DNA of 64,000 nt, taken from NCBI GenBank assembly GCA_018266055.1, contig JAFDYT010000013.1:31159-95158 (forward strand), read 5' to 3'. Of the stretch, positions 39,890 through 48,894 are shown in pieces; positions within the stretch are counted from its first letter, which is position 1, and every line of letters begins with the position of its first letter. The notes beneath the pieces are model-generated. The model had not been told where the DNA came from. It ran no database searches and worked only from the letters and a program-made list of their open reading frames with translations. This stretch comes from Bacteroidota bacterium. Its GTDB lineage: Bacteria; Bacteroidota; Bacteroidia; Cytophagales; Cyclobacteriaceae. A program made the translations under genes and the position numbers.

Positions 39890-42328
39890 TCACTCGTCAA
39901 ATTTCACCATCATTTTGCGGATGCGGTCTTCAAGTTTTTCGGACGTGAGTTTTTCGCGCATGCGGTCAACCATAATCGGAAACGCAAACGGCGTAGGCTT
40001 TTCGGGTTCTGTGATAATTATTTTCTGATGATGGATTCGCTGCAACGCCGTTCGCAAACGCGCTTCTTCCAATTGAAAATCCATCACTTCCTCGTACGAT
40101 TGAAGCAGCAGCAGGTTGGTGGAATCGTAATCGTTGAAAACATTAAAAAACAACTGCGTGCTCGACTGCAGGTGCCGCTCTTTGATCGGCTTGCCCGGAA
40201 AACCTTTGAACACCAATCCTGAAATGGCCGCGATGTCTCTGAATTTTCGGCGCGCCATTTCTGTAGAATTAATACTCGCCTGAATTTCTTTCAACAGATT
40301 ATCCTCGCCCAGCACGTCGGTCTCTACTGCTTCAAAGATTGGTATTTCCTGATCCGACAGTAATTCAAACCCATAATCGTTCATGGCAATGGAAAAAGTG
40401 ATGGGTTGAATTTGAGCCAATCGATACGCAATCAGTGCGGCCATCCCTTCGTGTACATTTCGTCCTTCAAACGGATACATCACCACGTGGTAGCCTTCGT
40501 CGGAGTGAAAGTATTCAATCAGAAACTCATTTCGCCTGGGCAGGTATGATCGCTCGCGCTGCAAGTGCATCAGCGGGCGGAGAAACTTCATCTCTTCGTC
40601 ACGTTCTTTACCTGTCGCTGCTTCATCGATTTTCTGGCGGATCATTTCGCTCATCTGCGAGGAGAGCGGCATTCGCCCGCCTTGCCAAGAAGGCACCTTT
40701 CCTGATTTTCGTTTGGAAGGACGCACATGCGCTTCCATGTCTTTGATGCGCACCAATTCCAGGCTTTTGCCGGCAAACCAAAACACGTCGCCAATGTTGA
40801 GCCGCGAGATAAAATATTCTTCAATCGAGCCCAGGTACTTTCCAGACACATACTTTATCATCAGCGAATTGTCGCCGACGATGGTGCCGATCGAAAGCCG
40901 ATGCCGGTAAGCGATCCGTTTATTTTCTACTTTGAACAACCCATCAATTACCACCACTTTACGGTACTCGTTGTAAGCTGTCAGCGCTTCGCCTCCGGTA
41001 GTGATGAAGTTCAATATCCAGCGCCACTCCTCTTCGGTTATCGACGAGAAACAAAATGTGCTTTTTACTTCTTCAAAAATCGCCTCGGGATAAAATCCGT
41101 CTGACACAGCCAGTGTGACGAGGTATTGCATCAGCACATCAAATGAGCGGATGTATGGCACACGATCTTCCACAATTTTTTGGTTCATCGCTTCGCGCAA
41201 CGCGGCTGCTTCCGTCAGCTCAAGTGAATTCGTCGGCAAAAAATAAATACGGCTCACGGCATTCGGCTGATGACCGCTGCGACCAGCGCGCTGAAGAAAC
41301 CGCGCCACACCCTTAGGGCTTCCTACCTGAATGATTGTTTCGACGGGGCGAAAATCCACACCCAGATCCAAACTAGATGTACAGACCACCGCTTTCAACT
41401 TGCCTTCATGTAATTGATCCTCCACCCAGTTGCGCAGCTCGGCGCTAATGGAGCCGTGGTGCATGGCCAGCACTCCGGAAAGCTCGGGCGCCTTGTCGAG
41501 CAGCTTCTGATACCATATCTCCGCAAAGGAGCGCGTGTTGGTGAAGATCAACGTGCTCTTACCCTGAAGAATGATCGGAATAACTTTTTCCAACAAAACA
41601 ATTCCCAGATGCCCCGACCACGGCAACCGTTCAACCTCGTCGGGAAAGATCGAAATGATTTCAATTTTCTTTTCCAGTTCGGCACGAACGATCTTTACCT
41701 TGTTTTTGCGATCGAAGTAATTGCCCAGCAAAACCTGCACAGATTGCTCCATGTTTCCGATGGTGGCGGAAATACCCCATATTTTCAGTTGAGGAGACAC
41801 AACCTTGAGGCGTGAGAGTGCCAGCTCCATCAGCACACCGCGCTTGGAGCCAATCAACTCATGCCACTCGTCCACCACGATCGACTTAAGGTCTTTGAAG
41901 TAGTCGGAATAATTCTTTTGTGCGAGCAGCAAATGCAAACTCTCGGGTGTGGTAATCAAAAATTGCGGCGGCCGCTCCAGTTGTTTTTGTTTTTCTTTTG
42001 AAGACGAGTCGCCGGTGCGCACCCCAACTTTCCACGACGAGCCCATGCCTTCAATGGCTTCTTTAGCCGAGTATTCAATCTCTTTTCCCAGTGCGCGAAT
42101 GGGCGTAATCCAGATGGATTGCACACGGGTCGGTTTTTCTTTTTGCACCAACCCTTCTGCAATGATGGGCACTAACAGCGAGTAGGTTTTCCCGCTACCT
42201 GTGGGCGCATTCACCAGGCCGCTCTGGCCGTGACCATAACTAGCCCAGGCCTCGAGCTGAAAAGCAAACGGCTCCCACCGCTTGGACGAAAACCAATTAA
42301 GGCCATGTGTCAGATCAGGAGAGGACAT
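39890..42328 (-). CDS. Ligase-associated DEXH-box helicase (Lhr-like)
   Basis: This superfamily 2 helicase of 812 residues has Walker A APTGSGKT, the DEXH box SIVVDEWHELIG, motif III SATIG and motif VI FLQRAGRSGHQ. The long C-terminal part with RLNIGDVFWFAGKSLELVRIKD is typical of Lhr-type helicases. In many Bacteroidota and Proteobacteria this form is encoded with an ATP-dependent DNA ligase, a beta-CASP exonuclease and a metallophosphoesterase as a DNA-damage module. None of these is adjacent. Its start region overlaps the 5' leader of the divergent MerR gene. Confidence 0.88.
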   Translation of the reverse strand: MSSPDLTHGLNWFSSKRWEPFAFQLEAWASYGHGQSGLVNAPTGSGKTYSLLVPIIAEGLVQKEKPTRVQSIWITPIRALGKEIEYSAKEAIEGMGSSWKVGVRTGDSSSKEKQKQLERPPQFLITTPESLHLLLAQKNYSDYFKDLKSIVVDEWHELIGSKRGVLMELALSRLKVVSPQLKIWGISATIGNMEQSVQVLLGNYFDRKNKVKIVRAELEKKIEIISIFPDEVERLPWSGHLGIVLLEKVIPIILQGKSTLIFTNTRSFAEIWYQKLLDKAPELSGVLAMHHGSISAELRNWVEDQLHEGKLKAVVCTSSLDLGVDFRPVETIIQVGSPKGVARFLQRAGRSGHQPNAVSRIYFLPTNSLELTEAAALREAMNQKIVEDRVPYIRSFDVLMQYLVTLAVSDGFYPEAIFEEVKSTFCFSSITEEEWRWILNFITTGGEALTAYNEYRKVVVIDGLFKVENKRIAYRHRLSIGTIVGDNSLMIKYVSGKYLGSIEEYFISRLNIGDVFWFAGKSLELVRIKDMEAHVRPSKRKSGKVPSWQGGRMPLSSQMSEMIRQKIDEAATGKERDEEMKFLRPLMHLQRERSYLPRRNEFLIEYFHSDEGYHVVMYPFEGRNVHEGMAALIAYRLAQIQPITFSIAMNDYGFELLSDQEIPIFEAVETDVLGEDNLLKEIQASINSTEMARRKFRDIAAISGLVFKGFPGKPIKERHLQSSTQLFFNVFNDYDSTNLLLLQSYEEVMDFQLEEARLRTALQRIHHQKIIITEPEKPTPFAFPIMVDRMREKLTSEKLEDRIRKMMVKFDE

Positions 42329-42402
42329 TTATCACCAAGGAAAGAAATTCAAATCAAACAATTTTAATCCTGGCTTGTTTATATTTATTCAATCTAAAGG
42401 AA

Positions 42403-43287
42403 ATGGGTAAATATTCAATCAAAGAGCTCGAACGGTTATCTGGCATACGCGCACACACCATCCGCATCTGGGAGAAACGGCACAAACTAATCAGTCCGCA
42501 GCGCACCCAAACCAACATCCGTTATTATTCAGATGAAGATTTGAAAAAAATCATCAACGTGGCGGTGCTGAACAACAACGGTGTAAAGATTTCTAAAATC
42601 GCTAACCTGAGCATTGAGGAAATCAACGGACAAGTAGCGCAACTCAGCGAAACAAAAGACAGCATTGACATCTATATTGAGCAACTGATCATGGCTACCA
42701 TCGACATGGAAGAGGCCATCTTTGGCGATTTGATTGGAAAGTTTTCGCTTAAGTTTGGATTTGAACGCACACTGCTCGAAATCATTTACCCCTTTCTCGA
42801 AAAGATCGGTGTACTTTGGCTTACCAATAATATTACCCCAGCGCAGGAGCATTTTATCTCCAACCTTATTCGCAACAAGCTGATCGTAGCGATCGAAAAC
42901 CTGCCTATGCCGCGTCACGATTCACGCAAAGTGGTTTTATTTTTGCCTGAAAACGAACTTCACGAAATCGGACTGCTCTTCTTTTGCTTTCTCTGTAAAA
43001 ACGCCGGTCTGCGGACATTCTATCTGGGCCAAACCCTACCGTACGCAAGTTTGAAGTCGGTGTACGAGGCACATCAGCCCGACATTCTTATCAGCGCGTT
43101 CACAACACATCCTCACACACAAAACCTGCAAGGCTACATTGACAAGTTGAGCGCCGATTTTCTCAGTGCCTCGATCTTTATCACTGGCCACATGCTCACC
43201 AAAAAGCCCCTCACTTACCCGAAAAATGTAACAGCTTTTGCCAATGCGCAGGAAATCAAGGAGTTGATAAGTAAAATAATTGTTTAA
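42403..43287 (+). CDS. CarH/LitR-type B12-dependent MerR-family light-responsive regulator
   Basis: The protein (294 aa) represses carotenoid genes in the dark when it binds adenosylcobalamin; light destroys the cofactor and releases DNA. It has a MerR-type helix-turn-helix (KYSIKELERLSGIRAHTIRIWEKRHKL, residues 3-29). The cobalamin-capping helical domain has the full W-x9-E-H signature (Trp139, Glu149-His150), and the Rossmann B12 domain has E-x-H-x-x-G (Glu185, His187, Gly190). These residues are the hallmarks of cobalamin-binding CarH. The following genes (ECF sigma, crtI, crtB, idi) are the expected targets. The ATG at 42403 matches the family N-terminus. Confidence 0.9.
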   Translation: MGKYSIKELERLSGIRAHTIRIWEKRHKLISPQRTQTNIRYYSDEDLKKIINVAVLNNNGVKISKIANLSIEEINGQVAQLSETKDSIDIYIEQLIMATIDMEEAIFGDLIGKFSLKFGFERTLLEIIYPFLEKIGVLWLTNNITPAQEHFISNLIRNKLIVAIENLPMPRHDSRKVVLFLPENELHEIGLLFFCFLCKNAGLRTFYLGQTLPYASLKSVYEAHQPDILISAFTTHPHTQNLQGYIDKLSADFLSASIFITGHMLTKKPLTYPKNVTAFANAQEIKELISKIIV

Positions 43288-43294
43288 CTTATTA

Positions 43295-43316
43295 ACTATT
43301 TATTTAAACAAATAGT
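43295..43316. promoter_or_regulatory. 22-bp near-perfect palindrome, candidate CarH-type operator
   Basis: ACTATTTATTTAAACAAATAGT is symmetrical except for one pair. It lies 8 bp after the stop of the regulator gene and covers the place where the -33 box of the downstream promoter would be (the -7 element begins at 43338). Confidence 0.6.
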
Positions 43317-43337
43317 AGTAGAGCTCATTTTAATCAG

Positions 43338-43345
43338 TACCTTTG
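43338..43345 (+). promoter_or_regulatory. Candidate promoter -7 element for the ECF sigma/crt genes
   Basis: TACCTTTG is an exact TAnnTTTG match. It lies between two palindromes, with its last base forming the first base of the second one. No TTTG stands at the -33 position. Confidence 0.6.
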
Positions 43346-43372
43346 TTTAATATTTCAAACTAAATATTAAAC
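43345..43372. promoter_or_regulatory. Perfect 11-bp inverted repeat before the ECF sigma gene
   Basis: GTTTAATATTT and AAATATTAAAC are perfectly complementary with a 6-bp spacer. The repeat ends 2 bp before the sigma-factor ATG and covers the predicted transcription start. A regulator bound here would block initiation; as RNA it could instead hide the ribosome entry site. Confidence 0.6.
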
Positions 43373-43374
43373 AT

Positions 43375-43878
43375 ATGGATGCGATCGAGTTCTCAACGAA
43401 AGTGGCTAGTCTTCGTCCGGATTTGAAAGTGTTTACCCGAAAATTCACGCACGACCGTGAAGAATCGCACGACCTGGTGCAAGACACTATTCTGAAAGCA
43501 CTCACGTATCGAAACAAGTATCGCGAAGACACCAACATTAAAGGATGGCTATTCACGATCATGCGCAACACGTACATCAACAACTATAGAAAAAATCAAC
43601 GGCAAAAAACGTCACACGACGGAACGAAGGAACTTTACTATTTGAATGTAGAGGATCATCACACGTTTAACCGGCCAGAAGGAAATTCCGAATTCAAAGA
43701 AATTTGGAAAAACGTGATCAGCATTAAAGACGAACTGCTCATCCCCTTCAAAATGTACACTACAGGCTACAAGTATGAAGAGATCGCCAAGCATCTTAAA
43801 ATACCCATCGGTACAGTAAAGAACAGGATCTTCCATGCACGAAAGGAGATCCAGAAAAAATTGCAGGGTTACCAGTGA
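43375..43878 (+). CDS. ECF-type RNA polymerase sigma factor
   Basis: The protein (167 aa) has sigma region 2 (SHDLVQDTILKALTYRNKY and NIKGWLFTIMRNTYINNYRK) and region 4 (YKYEEIAKHLKIPIGTVKNRIFHARKEI), with no extra domains. It sits between a CarH-like regulator and carotenoid genes. In Streptomyces the LitR-LitS pair has the same logic: the B12 light sensor controls a sigma factor that drives the crt genes. No anti-sigma factor gene is adjacent, so control is probably at transcription. Confidence 0.9.
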   Translation: MDAIEFSTKVASLRPDLKVFTRKFTHDREESHDLVQDTILKALTYRNKYREDTNIKGWLFTIMRNTYINNYRKNQRQKTSHDGTKELYYLNVEDHHTFNRPEGNSEFKEIWKNVISIKDELLIPFKMYTTGYKYEEIAKHLKIPIGTVKNRIFHARKEIQKKLQGYQ

Positions 43879-43939
43879 GATAGTGCCTCTTTCAGTTTAA
43901 ATCGCGAATTTTCGTAGCGGAAAAAGCTCAACTCAGCAG

Positions 43940-45427
43940 ATGAAAAAAGTGTGTGTGATTGGCGCTGGTTTTGCCGGGCTGGCAGCGGCGGCCTTTCTGG
44001 CTAAAGAAGGCTACGACGTGACCGTTGTGGAAAAAAACGCAACGGCAGGTGGTCGCGCCCGAAAACTGGAGAGTCAGGGATATACTTTCGACATGGGCCC
44101 AAGCTGGTACTGGATGCCCGACGTGTTTGAAAAATTCTTCGCCCACTTTGGCAAAAAGCCATCCGACTACTATTCCCTTTTAAGGTTAGATCCTTCCTAC
44201 CGCATCTATTTTTCAAAAGACGACGTGTGGGACATTCCCGCCGGAGATAAACCGCTAGCCGATTTTTTTGAGTCAGTTGAGAAAGGAAGCAGCGCGCAGC
44301 TTGCTCATTTTCTTGACGAGGCCAAATACAAGTACGAAATCAGCATGCAGGATCTGGTATACGCCCCCGGGTTGTCATTGAAGGAACTGATGAAATGGAA
44401 AATCGTGAAGGGTATTTTCAAACTTCAGATTTTCAAATCAGTATCTGCGTATGTAAAAAAGCATTTCCGCGACCCCCGTATCGTGCAGACGCTGGAGTTT
44501 CCGGTGTTGTTTCTCGGCGCTTCAGCGGAAAACACACCGGCTCTTTATACCCTGATGAACTACGCCGACATCGCGCTAGGCACGTGGTATCCGCGAGGCG
44601 GCATGTACAAAATTGTAGAGGCTATGGTGCACGTAGCTGAGCAGCAAGGTGTGTCGTTTGAATTTGATAGCACGGTTGAAAAAATTACCGTTGAAAATGG
44701 TAAGGTTACTTCACTAACCATCAATGGCAATGAAAGAAAATTTGATTACGTGGTGGCCGGTGCAGATTACCATCATGTAGAGCAGCAGCTTCTGCCCAAA
44801 GCATTTCATCGCTATGACGAAGCCTATTGGCAGTCGCGCAAGCTGGCGCCTTCCAGCCTGATATTTTACCTCGGCATCAACAAAAAGGTAAAGAGCCTTT
44901 TGCATCACACCCTTTTCTTTGATCAGGATTTTAAGCTTCACGCCAAAGAAATTTACGACACACCGCAATGGCCTACGCAGCCTTTGTTTTATGTGAGTGT
45001 TCCGTCCAAAACCGATCCGCATGTAGCGCCTGAAGGCCATGAAAATATTTTTATTCTGATGCCTGTGGCCACCGGCCTTCATGACGATGACGCCATACGC
45101 GAAAAATACTTCACGTTAATCCTCGACCGGCTGGAAGCCCTGACAGGGGAGAGCATCAGCGAACATATCGTTTTCAAAAAGAGCTACGCCCACAACGATT
45201 TCATCGCCGATTACAATTCGTTTAAAGGCAATGCCTACGGATTGGCCAACACGCTGTTGCAAACGGCGCACCTGAAACCGTCCATGGTCAATCCGCATGT
45301 AGAAAACCTGTACTATACCGGCCAGCTCACCGTGCCCGGGCCGGGTGTTCCTCCCTCGCTAATTTCGGGACAGATTGTTGCGCAGGAACTTGCTAAACGC
45401 GACAAAGCCAGCTCAACAAAAAACTAA
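43940..45427 (+). CDS. crtI: Phytoene desaturase
   Basis: This FAD-dependent desaturase converts phytoene to lycopene or an intermediate. It has an N-terminal FAD motif VIGAGFAGLAAAAFL (about residues 6-20), GGRARKLESQGYTFDMGPSWYW, and the C-terminal CrtI signature YYTGQLTVPGPGVPPSLISGQIVAQEL. Length is 495 aa. It begins 61 nt after the sigma factor. Related enzymes include diapophytoene and C40 desaturases; the neighbouring crtB supports a carotenoid role. Confidence 0.92.
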   Translation: MKKVCVIGAGFAGLAAAAFLAKEGYDVTVVEKNATAGGRARKLESQGYTFDMGPSWYWMPDVFEKFFAHFGKKPSDYYSLLRLDPSYRIYFSKDDVWDIPAGDKPLADFFESVEKGSSAQLAHFLDEAKYKYEISMQDLVYAPGLSLKELMKWKIVKGIFKLQIFKSVSAYVKKHFRDPRIVQTLEFPVLFLGASAENTPALYTLMNYADIALGTWYPRGGMYKIVEAMVHVAEQQGVSFEFDSTVEKITVENGKVTSLTINGNERKFDYVVAGADYHHVEQQLLPKAFHRYDEAYWQSRKLAPSSLIFYLGINKKVKSLLHHTLFFDQDFKLHAKEIYDTPQWPTQPLFYVSVPSKTDPHVAPEGHENIFILMPVATGLHDDDAIREKYFTLILDRLEALTGESISEHIVFKKSYAHNDFIADYNSFKGNAYGLANTLLQTAHLKPSMVNPHVENLYYTGQLTVPGPGVPPSLISGQIVAQELAKRDKASSTKN

Positions 45428-45505
45428 GTTCGTTGTTATAGATTGACATGGGTAAAAGTGCCCTTCAATTTTTTACAAAAAACATCGAAATTAACGTAAT
45501 CAAGG

Positions 45506-46345
45506 ATGAGCAAGGAAATATTTGATCGGGTGTCTATCAAGTGCAGCAGGGCTACTACTCATACCTACAGCACTTCCTTTTCGCTGGGCATACGCTGCCT
45601 GGAAAAGGAACTACGCGACCCAATACATTCCCTGTATGGATTTGTGCGCTTTGCCGACGAAATCGTAGACTCGTTTCACGACTTTGACAAGAAGGTATTG
45701 TTCGAGCGCTTTCGCGAAGAAACCTATCGGGCTATCGAAGAGAAGATCAGCCTCAACCCTATTCTCAACAGCTTTCAGGCTACCGTACATCAATACTCCA
45801 TTGAGCCGGAATTGTACAATCAATTTCTCAAGAGCATGGAGTTCGATCTCACCAAAGTAGATTACAACGAGCATGAAATCAAAGAATACATTTTGGGATC
45901 CGCCGAAGTTGTGGGTTTGATGAGCCTGCGTATTTTCTGTAAAGGTGATCAGGCGATGTACGAACACCTGAAGCCCTTTGCCAAGCGACTGGGTTCGGCG
46001 TTTCAGAAAATCAATTTCCTGCGCGACATTAACGCCGATTACAAAGTTCTCGGCCGGACTTATTTTCCAGGTGTTGATCTTTCGCAGTTTGATGAATCCA
46101 TGAAGAAAAAAATCGAGGCCGACATCGCCGAAGATTTTCATCAAGGGTACCTCGGCATAAAACAGTTGCCACGGTCGGCGCGCTTTGGGGTGTATGTGGC
46201 CTATCTTTATTTCCTGGCGCTCTTCGAAAAAATAAAATCAACGCCTTGTCACCGTGTGTTGAATTATCGAATCCGCATTCACAATAGACGAAAGCTTACT
46301 ATCTTAGCCTATTCCTTTATCAAACATCGCTTTAATCTGATTTAA
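45506..46345 (+). CDS. crtB: Phytoene synthase
   Basis: The enzyme condenses two geranylgeranyl diphosphates to phytoene. The protein (279 aa) has the first Asp-rich motif in VRFADEIVD and the second in QKINFLRDINADYKVLGRTYFP, both needed for magnesium-diphosphate binding. It is 78 nt after crtI and 3 nt before idi, clearly one operon. No geranylgeranyl diphosphate synthase or lycopene cyclase is in the window. Confidence 0.93.
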   Translation: MSKEIFDRVSIKCSRATTHTYSTSFSLGIRCLEKELRDPIHSLYGFVRFADEIVDSFHDFDKKVLFERFREETYRAIEEKISLNPILNSFQATVHQYSIEPELYNQFLKSMEFDLTKVDYNEHEIKEYILGSAEVVGLMSLRIFCKGDQAMYEHLKPFAKRLGSAFQKINFLRDINADYKVLGRTYFPGVDLSQFDESMKKKIEADIAEDFHQGYLGIKQLPRSARFGVYVAYLYFLALFEKIKSTPCHRVLNYRIRIHNRRKLTILAYSFIKHRFNLI

Positions 46346-46348
46346 CAC

Positions 46349-46864
46349 ATGGAGCACGTAGTGTTGGTAGACGCAGACGACAACGAGATCGGCACCATGG
46401 AGAAGATGGAGGCGCATCAAAAAGGTGTGCTGCACCGCGCGTTTTCAATACTTCTGTTCAACTCCAAAGGCGAGTTGCTTCTGCAAAAGCGAGCGGTGGG
46501 AAAATACCATAGCGGCGGCTTGTGGACCAACACCTGCTGCAGTCACCCGCTGCCCAACGAAACCATGGAAGAAGCCACGCGTCGCAAGCTGAAACAGGAA
46601 ATGGGCATAGACATGCAAACCCGCTTTGCTTACAAGTTTATTTACAAAACCCCGTTGGATGGCAACCTGATCGAGCACGAATTGGATCACGTGTTCATCG
46701 GCACGTTCGACGGCCAGCCGCTAGCCAATCATCATGAAGTAGAAGCCTGGCGCTTTATTTCGTTGAAGGAACTTCAACAGGAAATAAAACTAAATCCAGA
46801 GCAATACACGTATTGGTTTAAATTGATTTTAGCGCATCCGCAGGCAACCTTCCTGCACAATTAA
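46349..46864 (+). CDS. idi: Isopentenyl-diphosphate delta-isomerase (type I)
   Basis: The enzyme interconverts isopentenyl and dimethylallyl diphosphate, supplying starter units for carotenoids. The protein (171 aa) has the Nudix-like fold with GLWTNTCCSHP, whose second Cys is the catalytic one, and EEATRRKLKQEMGI. It ends on a TAA that overlaps the stop of the convergent porin gene (shared TTAA). Its location 3 nt after crtB shows it belongs to the carotenoid operon. Confidence 0.93.
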   Translation: MEHVVLVDADDNEIGTMEKMEAHQKGVLHRAFSILLFNSKGELLLQKRAVGKYHSGGLWTNTCCSHPLPNETMEEATRRKLKQEMGIDMQTRFAYKFIYKTPLDGNLIEHELDHVFIGTFDGQPLANHHEVEAWRFISLKELQQEIKLNPEQYTYWFKLILAHPQATFLHN

Positions 46865-48222
46865 AACATTACCTGATATTGTACCACGAACTCACCGAGT
46901 CGTGAATCTTGCACGAGCGCTCCGGCCGTGTTGGCTGCAAAATAAGGGCGATTCTGATAGTTGAGCGTTATCTTTGAATTGTTTCCGTAGATCAGCCAGT
47001 TCACACCTACATCGAACACATACATCGGGTCGGCGAGGCGGTCGTACGACGAATACTGTACATCAAAAAACGGTTGCAGTGTTCCCTGATCGCCGAGCAG
47101 CCGGTCTTTCATTTTGTACGCTGCCTGTAAATATCCTACGCGCCCTGTGCCCAGGTAAGGGAACGCGTTTCCATAGTTTGCTTTGTCGAACGTAGTTGTG
47201 GTTTTAGTTGAGCCATTGGCGGGGTTATCCGGGCCAGTCACTTTTATAAAGTTAGTGCCATAGTCATAGCTGGAAAACGAACTATACAGCGACACCGCAG
47301 TTCCTTTTTCTTTGTTCACCGGAGCATCGTAATAAACATCCAACGCAAAAAGCTTCAGGTCTTGTCGGGCCGTATCCTTGGTCGCTACGTTGGTGTAGCG
47401 CAGCATCGCGGCTTTTTGATAATAAAATCCGCCGCCAATGTTGAACACTCTTTTCTTTCCCAGATAACTTCCTGCATTGCCCGGACCGAAATTGCTTTCC
47501 TGATCCAAAAACTGATACATGAAGTAGCCCTGATAAACCAGGTTGGGCGGCAGCGTAGAGAAAGATGAATTGGAGTTGATCGGCTCAATTCCTGAGCCGG
47601 AGGTAGTTTGAATTATAAAAGGTTTTCCGGCGGAAACACGGTAATCCAGTTTTCCAAGTTTTCCTTTGGCGTAAACGCCGAGGCGTCGTACAAACTGATC
47701 GTAGGTATCGTTGGTCACTTCCTGATACCCGGGAGGGTCAAGCACGAGAATGCTGGCTACCGAAATATTCGAAAACCGTGAAGGCCCGTTCCAACCGTTC
47801 AATCCCGCCCCAAGCGAAAGGCGCTTTTTTACTACGGCATAGTCGGCAGTGATGTCATGAAAAAATGAACCTGCTTTGCGTGCCGAGAGGTAGTTCAGAT
47901 TGTTTTGTCCGAATTGCACAAAAAAATTCACCCGGTCGGTCAGCACACCGCTAAGCACAAAGCGAATGCGGCGGATGCTCATGTCGGTAGTATTGCTTTG
48001 CGCAGTTCCCTGCACGGTAGTGCCCGGATTATTTTGCGTATTCCGCATCCAAAACTGTCCCACCATATTTAATGTGATGTATTTGGAGCTATCTTTTTTG
48101 TCGATGTAGTAGCGCAGGCCGCTTTTCAATTTGTCAGGAAACTGAGCCGAAGCACCAAAGCTTACGAACATTGTAAGGACGATCAATACGCCGATCTGTT
48201 TTATTCCTGTCGTAAACCTCAT
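46861..48222 (-). CDS. Outer-membrane porin-like beta-barrel
   Basis: The protein (453 aa) has a signal peptide (ends ASAQ, about residue 27). Alternating aromatic and polar residues form many strands, for example YITLNMVGQFWMR, RIRFVLSGVLTDRVNFFVQFG, LDYRVSAGKPF and the final strand GEFVVQYQVMF, ending in Phe as outer-membrane proteins do. It resembles phosphate-selective porin O/P-type proteins. The upstream region is AT-rich and has a 12-bp palindrome near 48306. Confidence 0.82.
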   Translation of the reverse strand: MRFTTGIKQIGVLIVLTMFVSFGASAQFPDKLKSGLRYYIDKKDSSKYITLNMVGQFWMRNTQNNPGTTVQGTAQSNTTDMSIRRIRFVLSGVLTDRVNFFVQFGQNNLNYLSARKAGSFFHDITADYAVVKKRLSLGAGLNGWNGPSRFSNISVASILVLDPPGYQEVTNDTYDQFVRRLGVYAKGKLGKLDYRVSAGKPFIIQTTSGSGIEPINSNSSFSTLPPNLVYQGYFMYQFLDQESNFGPGNAGSYLGKKRVFNIGGGFYYQKAAMLRYTNVATKDTARQDLKLFALDVYYDAPVNKEKGTAVSLYSSFSSYDYGTNFIKVTGPDNPANGSTKTTTTFDKANYGNAFPYLGTGRVGYLQAAYKMKDRLLGDQGTLQPFFDVQYSSYDRLADPMYVFDVGVNWLIYGNNSKITLNYQNRPYFAANTAGALVQDSRLGEFVVQYQVMF

Positions 48223-48383
48223 AGTGTATAATTTATAATATTACCTGAATGTTTCCGCAATATTATGTTATTGTTTCTTTAATGTTAATTCGTCTATGTT
48301 AAGTTAATGTTAACATTCGATTCGGTCACATAACATTGGGGTTTTATTTGGTCCTGCTAGCTGAACTAGTTTGGCCTGGAATC

Positions 48384-48881
48384 CTATTTTTCGGCGATAG
48401 AATAGATAAGGAGTGGCTCGCCTTCTACATCGATTTCCTTCAAGAAGGAAAAGCCGAGTTTCGCCAGCAACTGAATGGAGTTGACGTTGTCGCGAAGGGT
48501 GGTGGCTAATACAGTAGCGCCGCTGTTCTTTTGAAGAGTGGCATTGAGCACCGCCTGGGAGGCTTCGAGCGCGTACCCATTTTTTTGATATTCCGGCAGA
48601 AAGGCAAAGCCGATATCGCGATGCTCCAGGTACGTTCTTTTAATAAGAGTCACAATGCCAATGGGTGTCGATTGGTCATTTAACGTCACAATCCAATACT
48701 GTACGGTCGGAGTTTTGAGTATGCGTATAATGTACTCTTTGGAATCGCTGAGGGTATTTACATTTCGGTTTCCGATGAAACGAATCCATTGTGGTGTATT
48801 CACCAATTCAAAAATAAACGACGCATCATGTAGCGCCAGCTTTCGCAAAATAAGTCGTTCGGTTTTTAGCGAAGCATTCAT
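48384..48881 (-). CDS. GNAT-family acetyltransferase (RimJ/RimL-like)
   Basis: The protein (165 aa) has the RimJ/RimL pattern: LKTERLILRKLALHDASFIFELVNTPQW at the N-terminus, GIVTLIKRTYLEHRDIGFAFLPEYQKNGYALEAS with the acetyl-CoA loop and NSIQLLAKLGF. The ATG at 48879-48881 is used; a GTG one codon upstream is possible. The substrate is unknown. It lies 13 nt after the DUF1569 gene on the same strand, so they are probably cotranscribed. Confidence 0.85.
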   Translation of the reverse strand: MNASLKTERLILRKLALHDASFIFELVNTPQWIRFIGNRNVNTLSDSKEYIIRILKTPTVQYWIVTLNDQSTPIGIVTLIKRTYLEHRDIGFAFLPEYQKNGYALEASQAVLNATLQKNSGATVLATTLRDNVNSIQLLAKLGFSFLKEIDVEGEPLLIYSIAEK

Positions 48882-48894
48882 CACTACAGTGAGA

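Noticed and set aside
48306-48317. 12-bp palindrome AATGTTAACATT upstream of the porin gene
   Set aside because: It lies in very AT-rich DNA where such palindromes arise often; no paired site was found.
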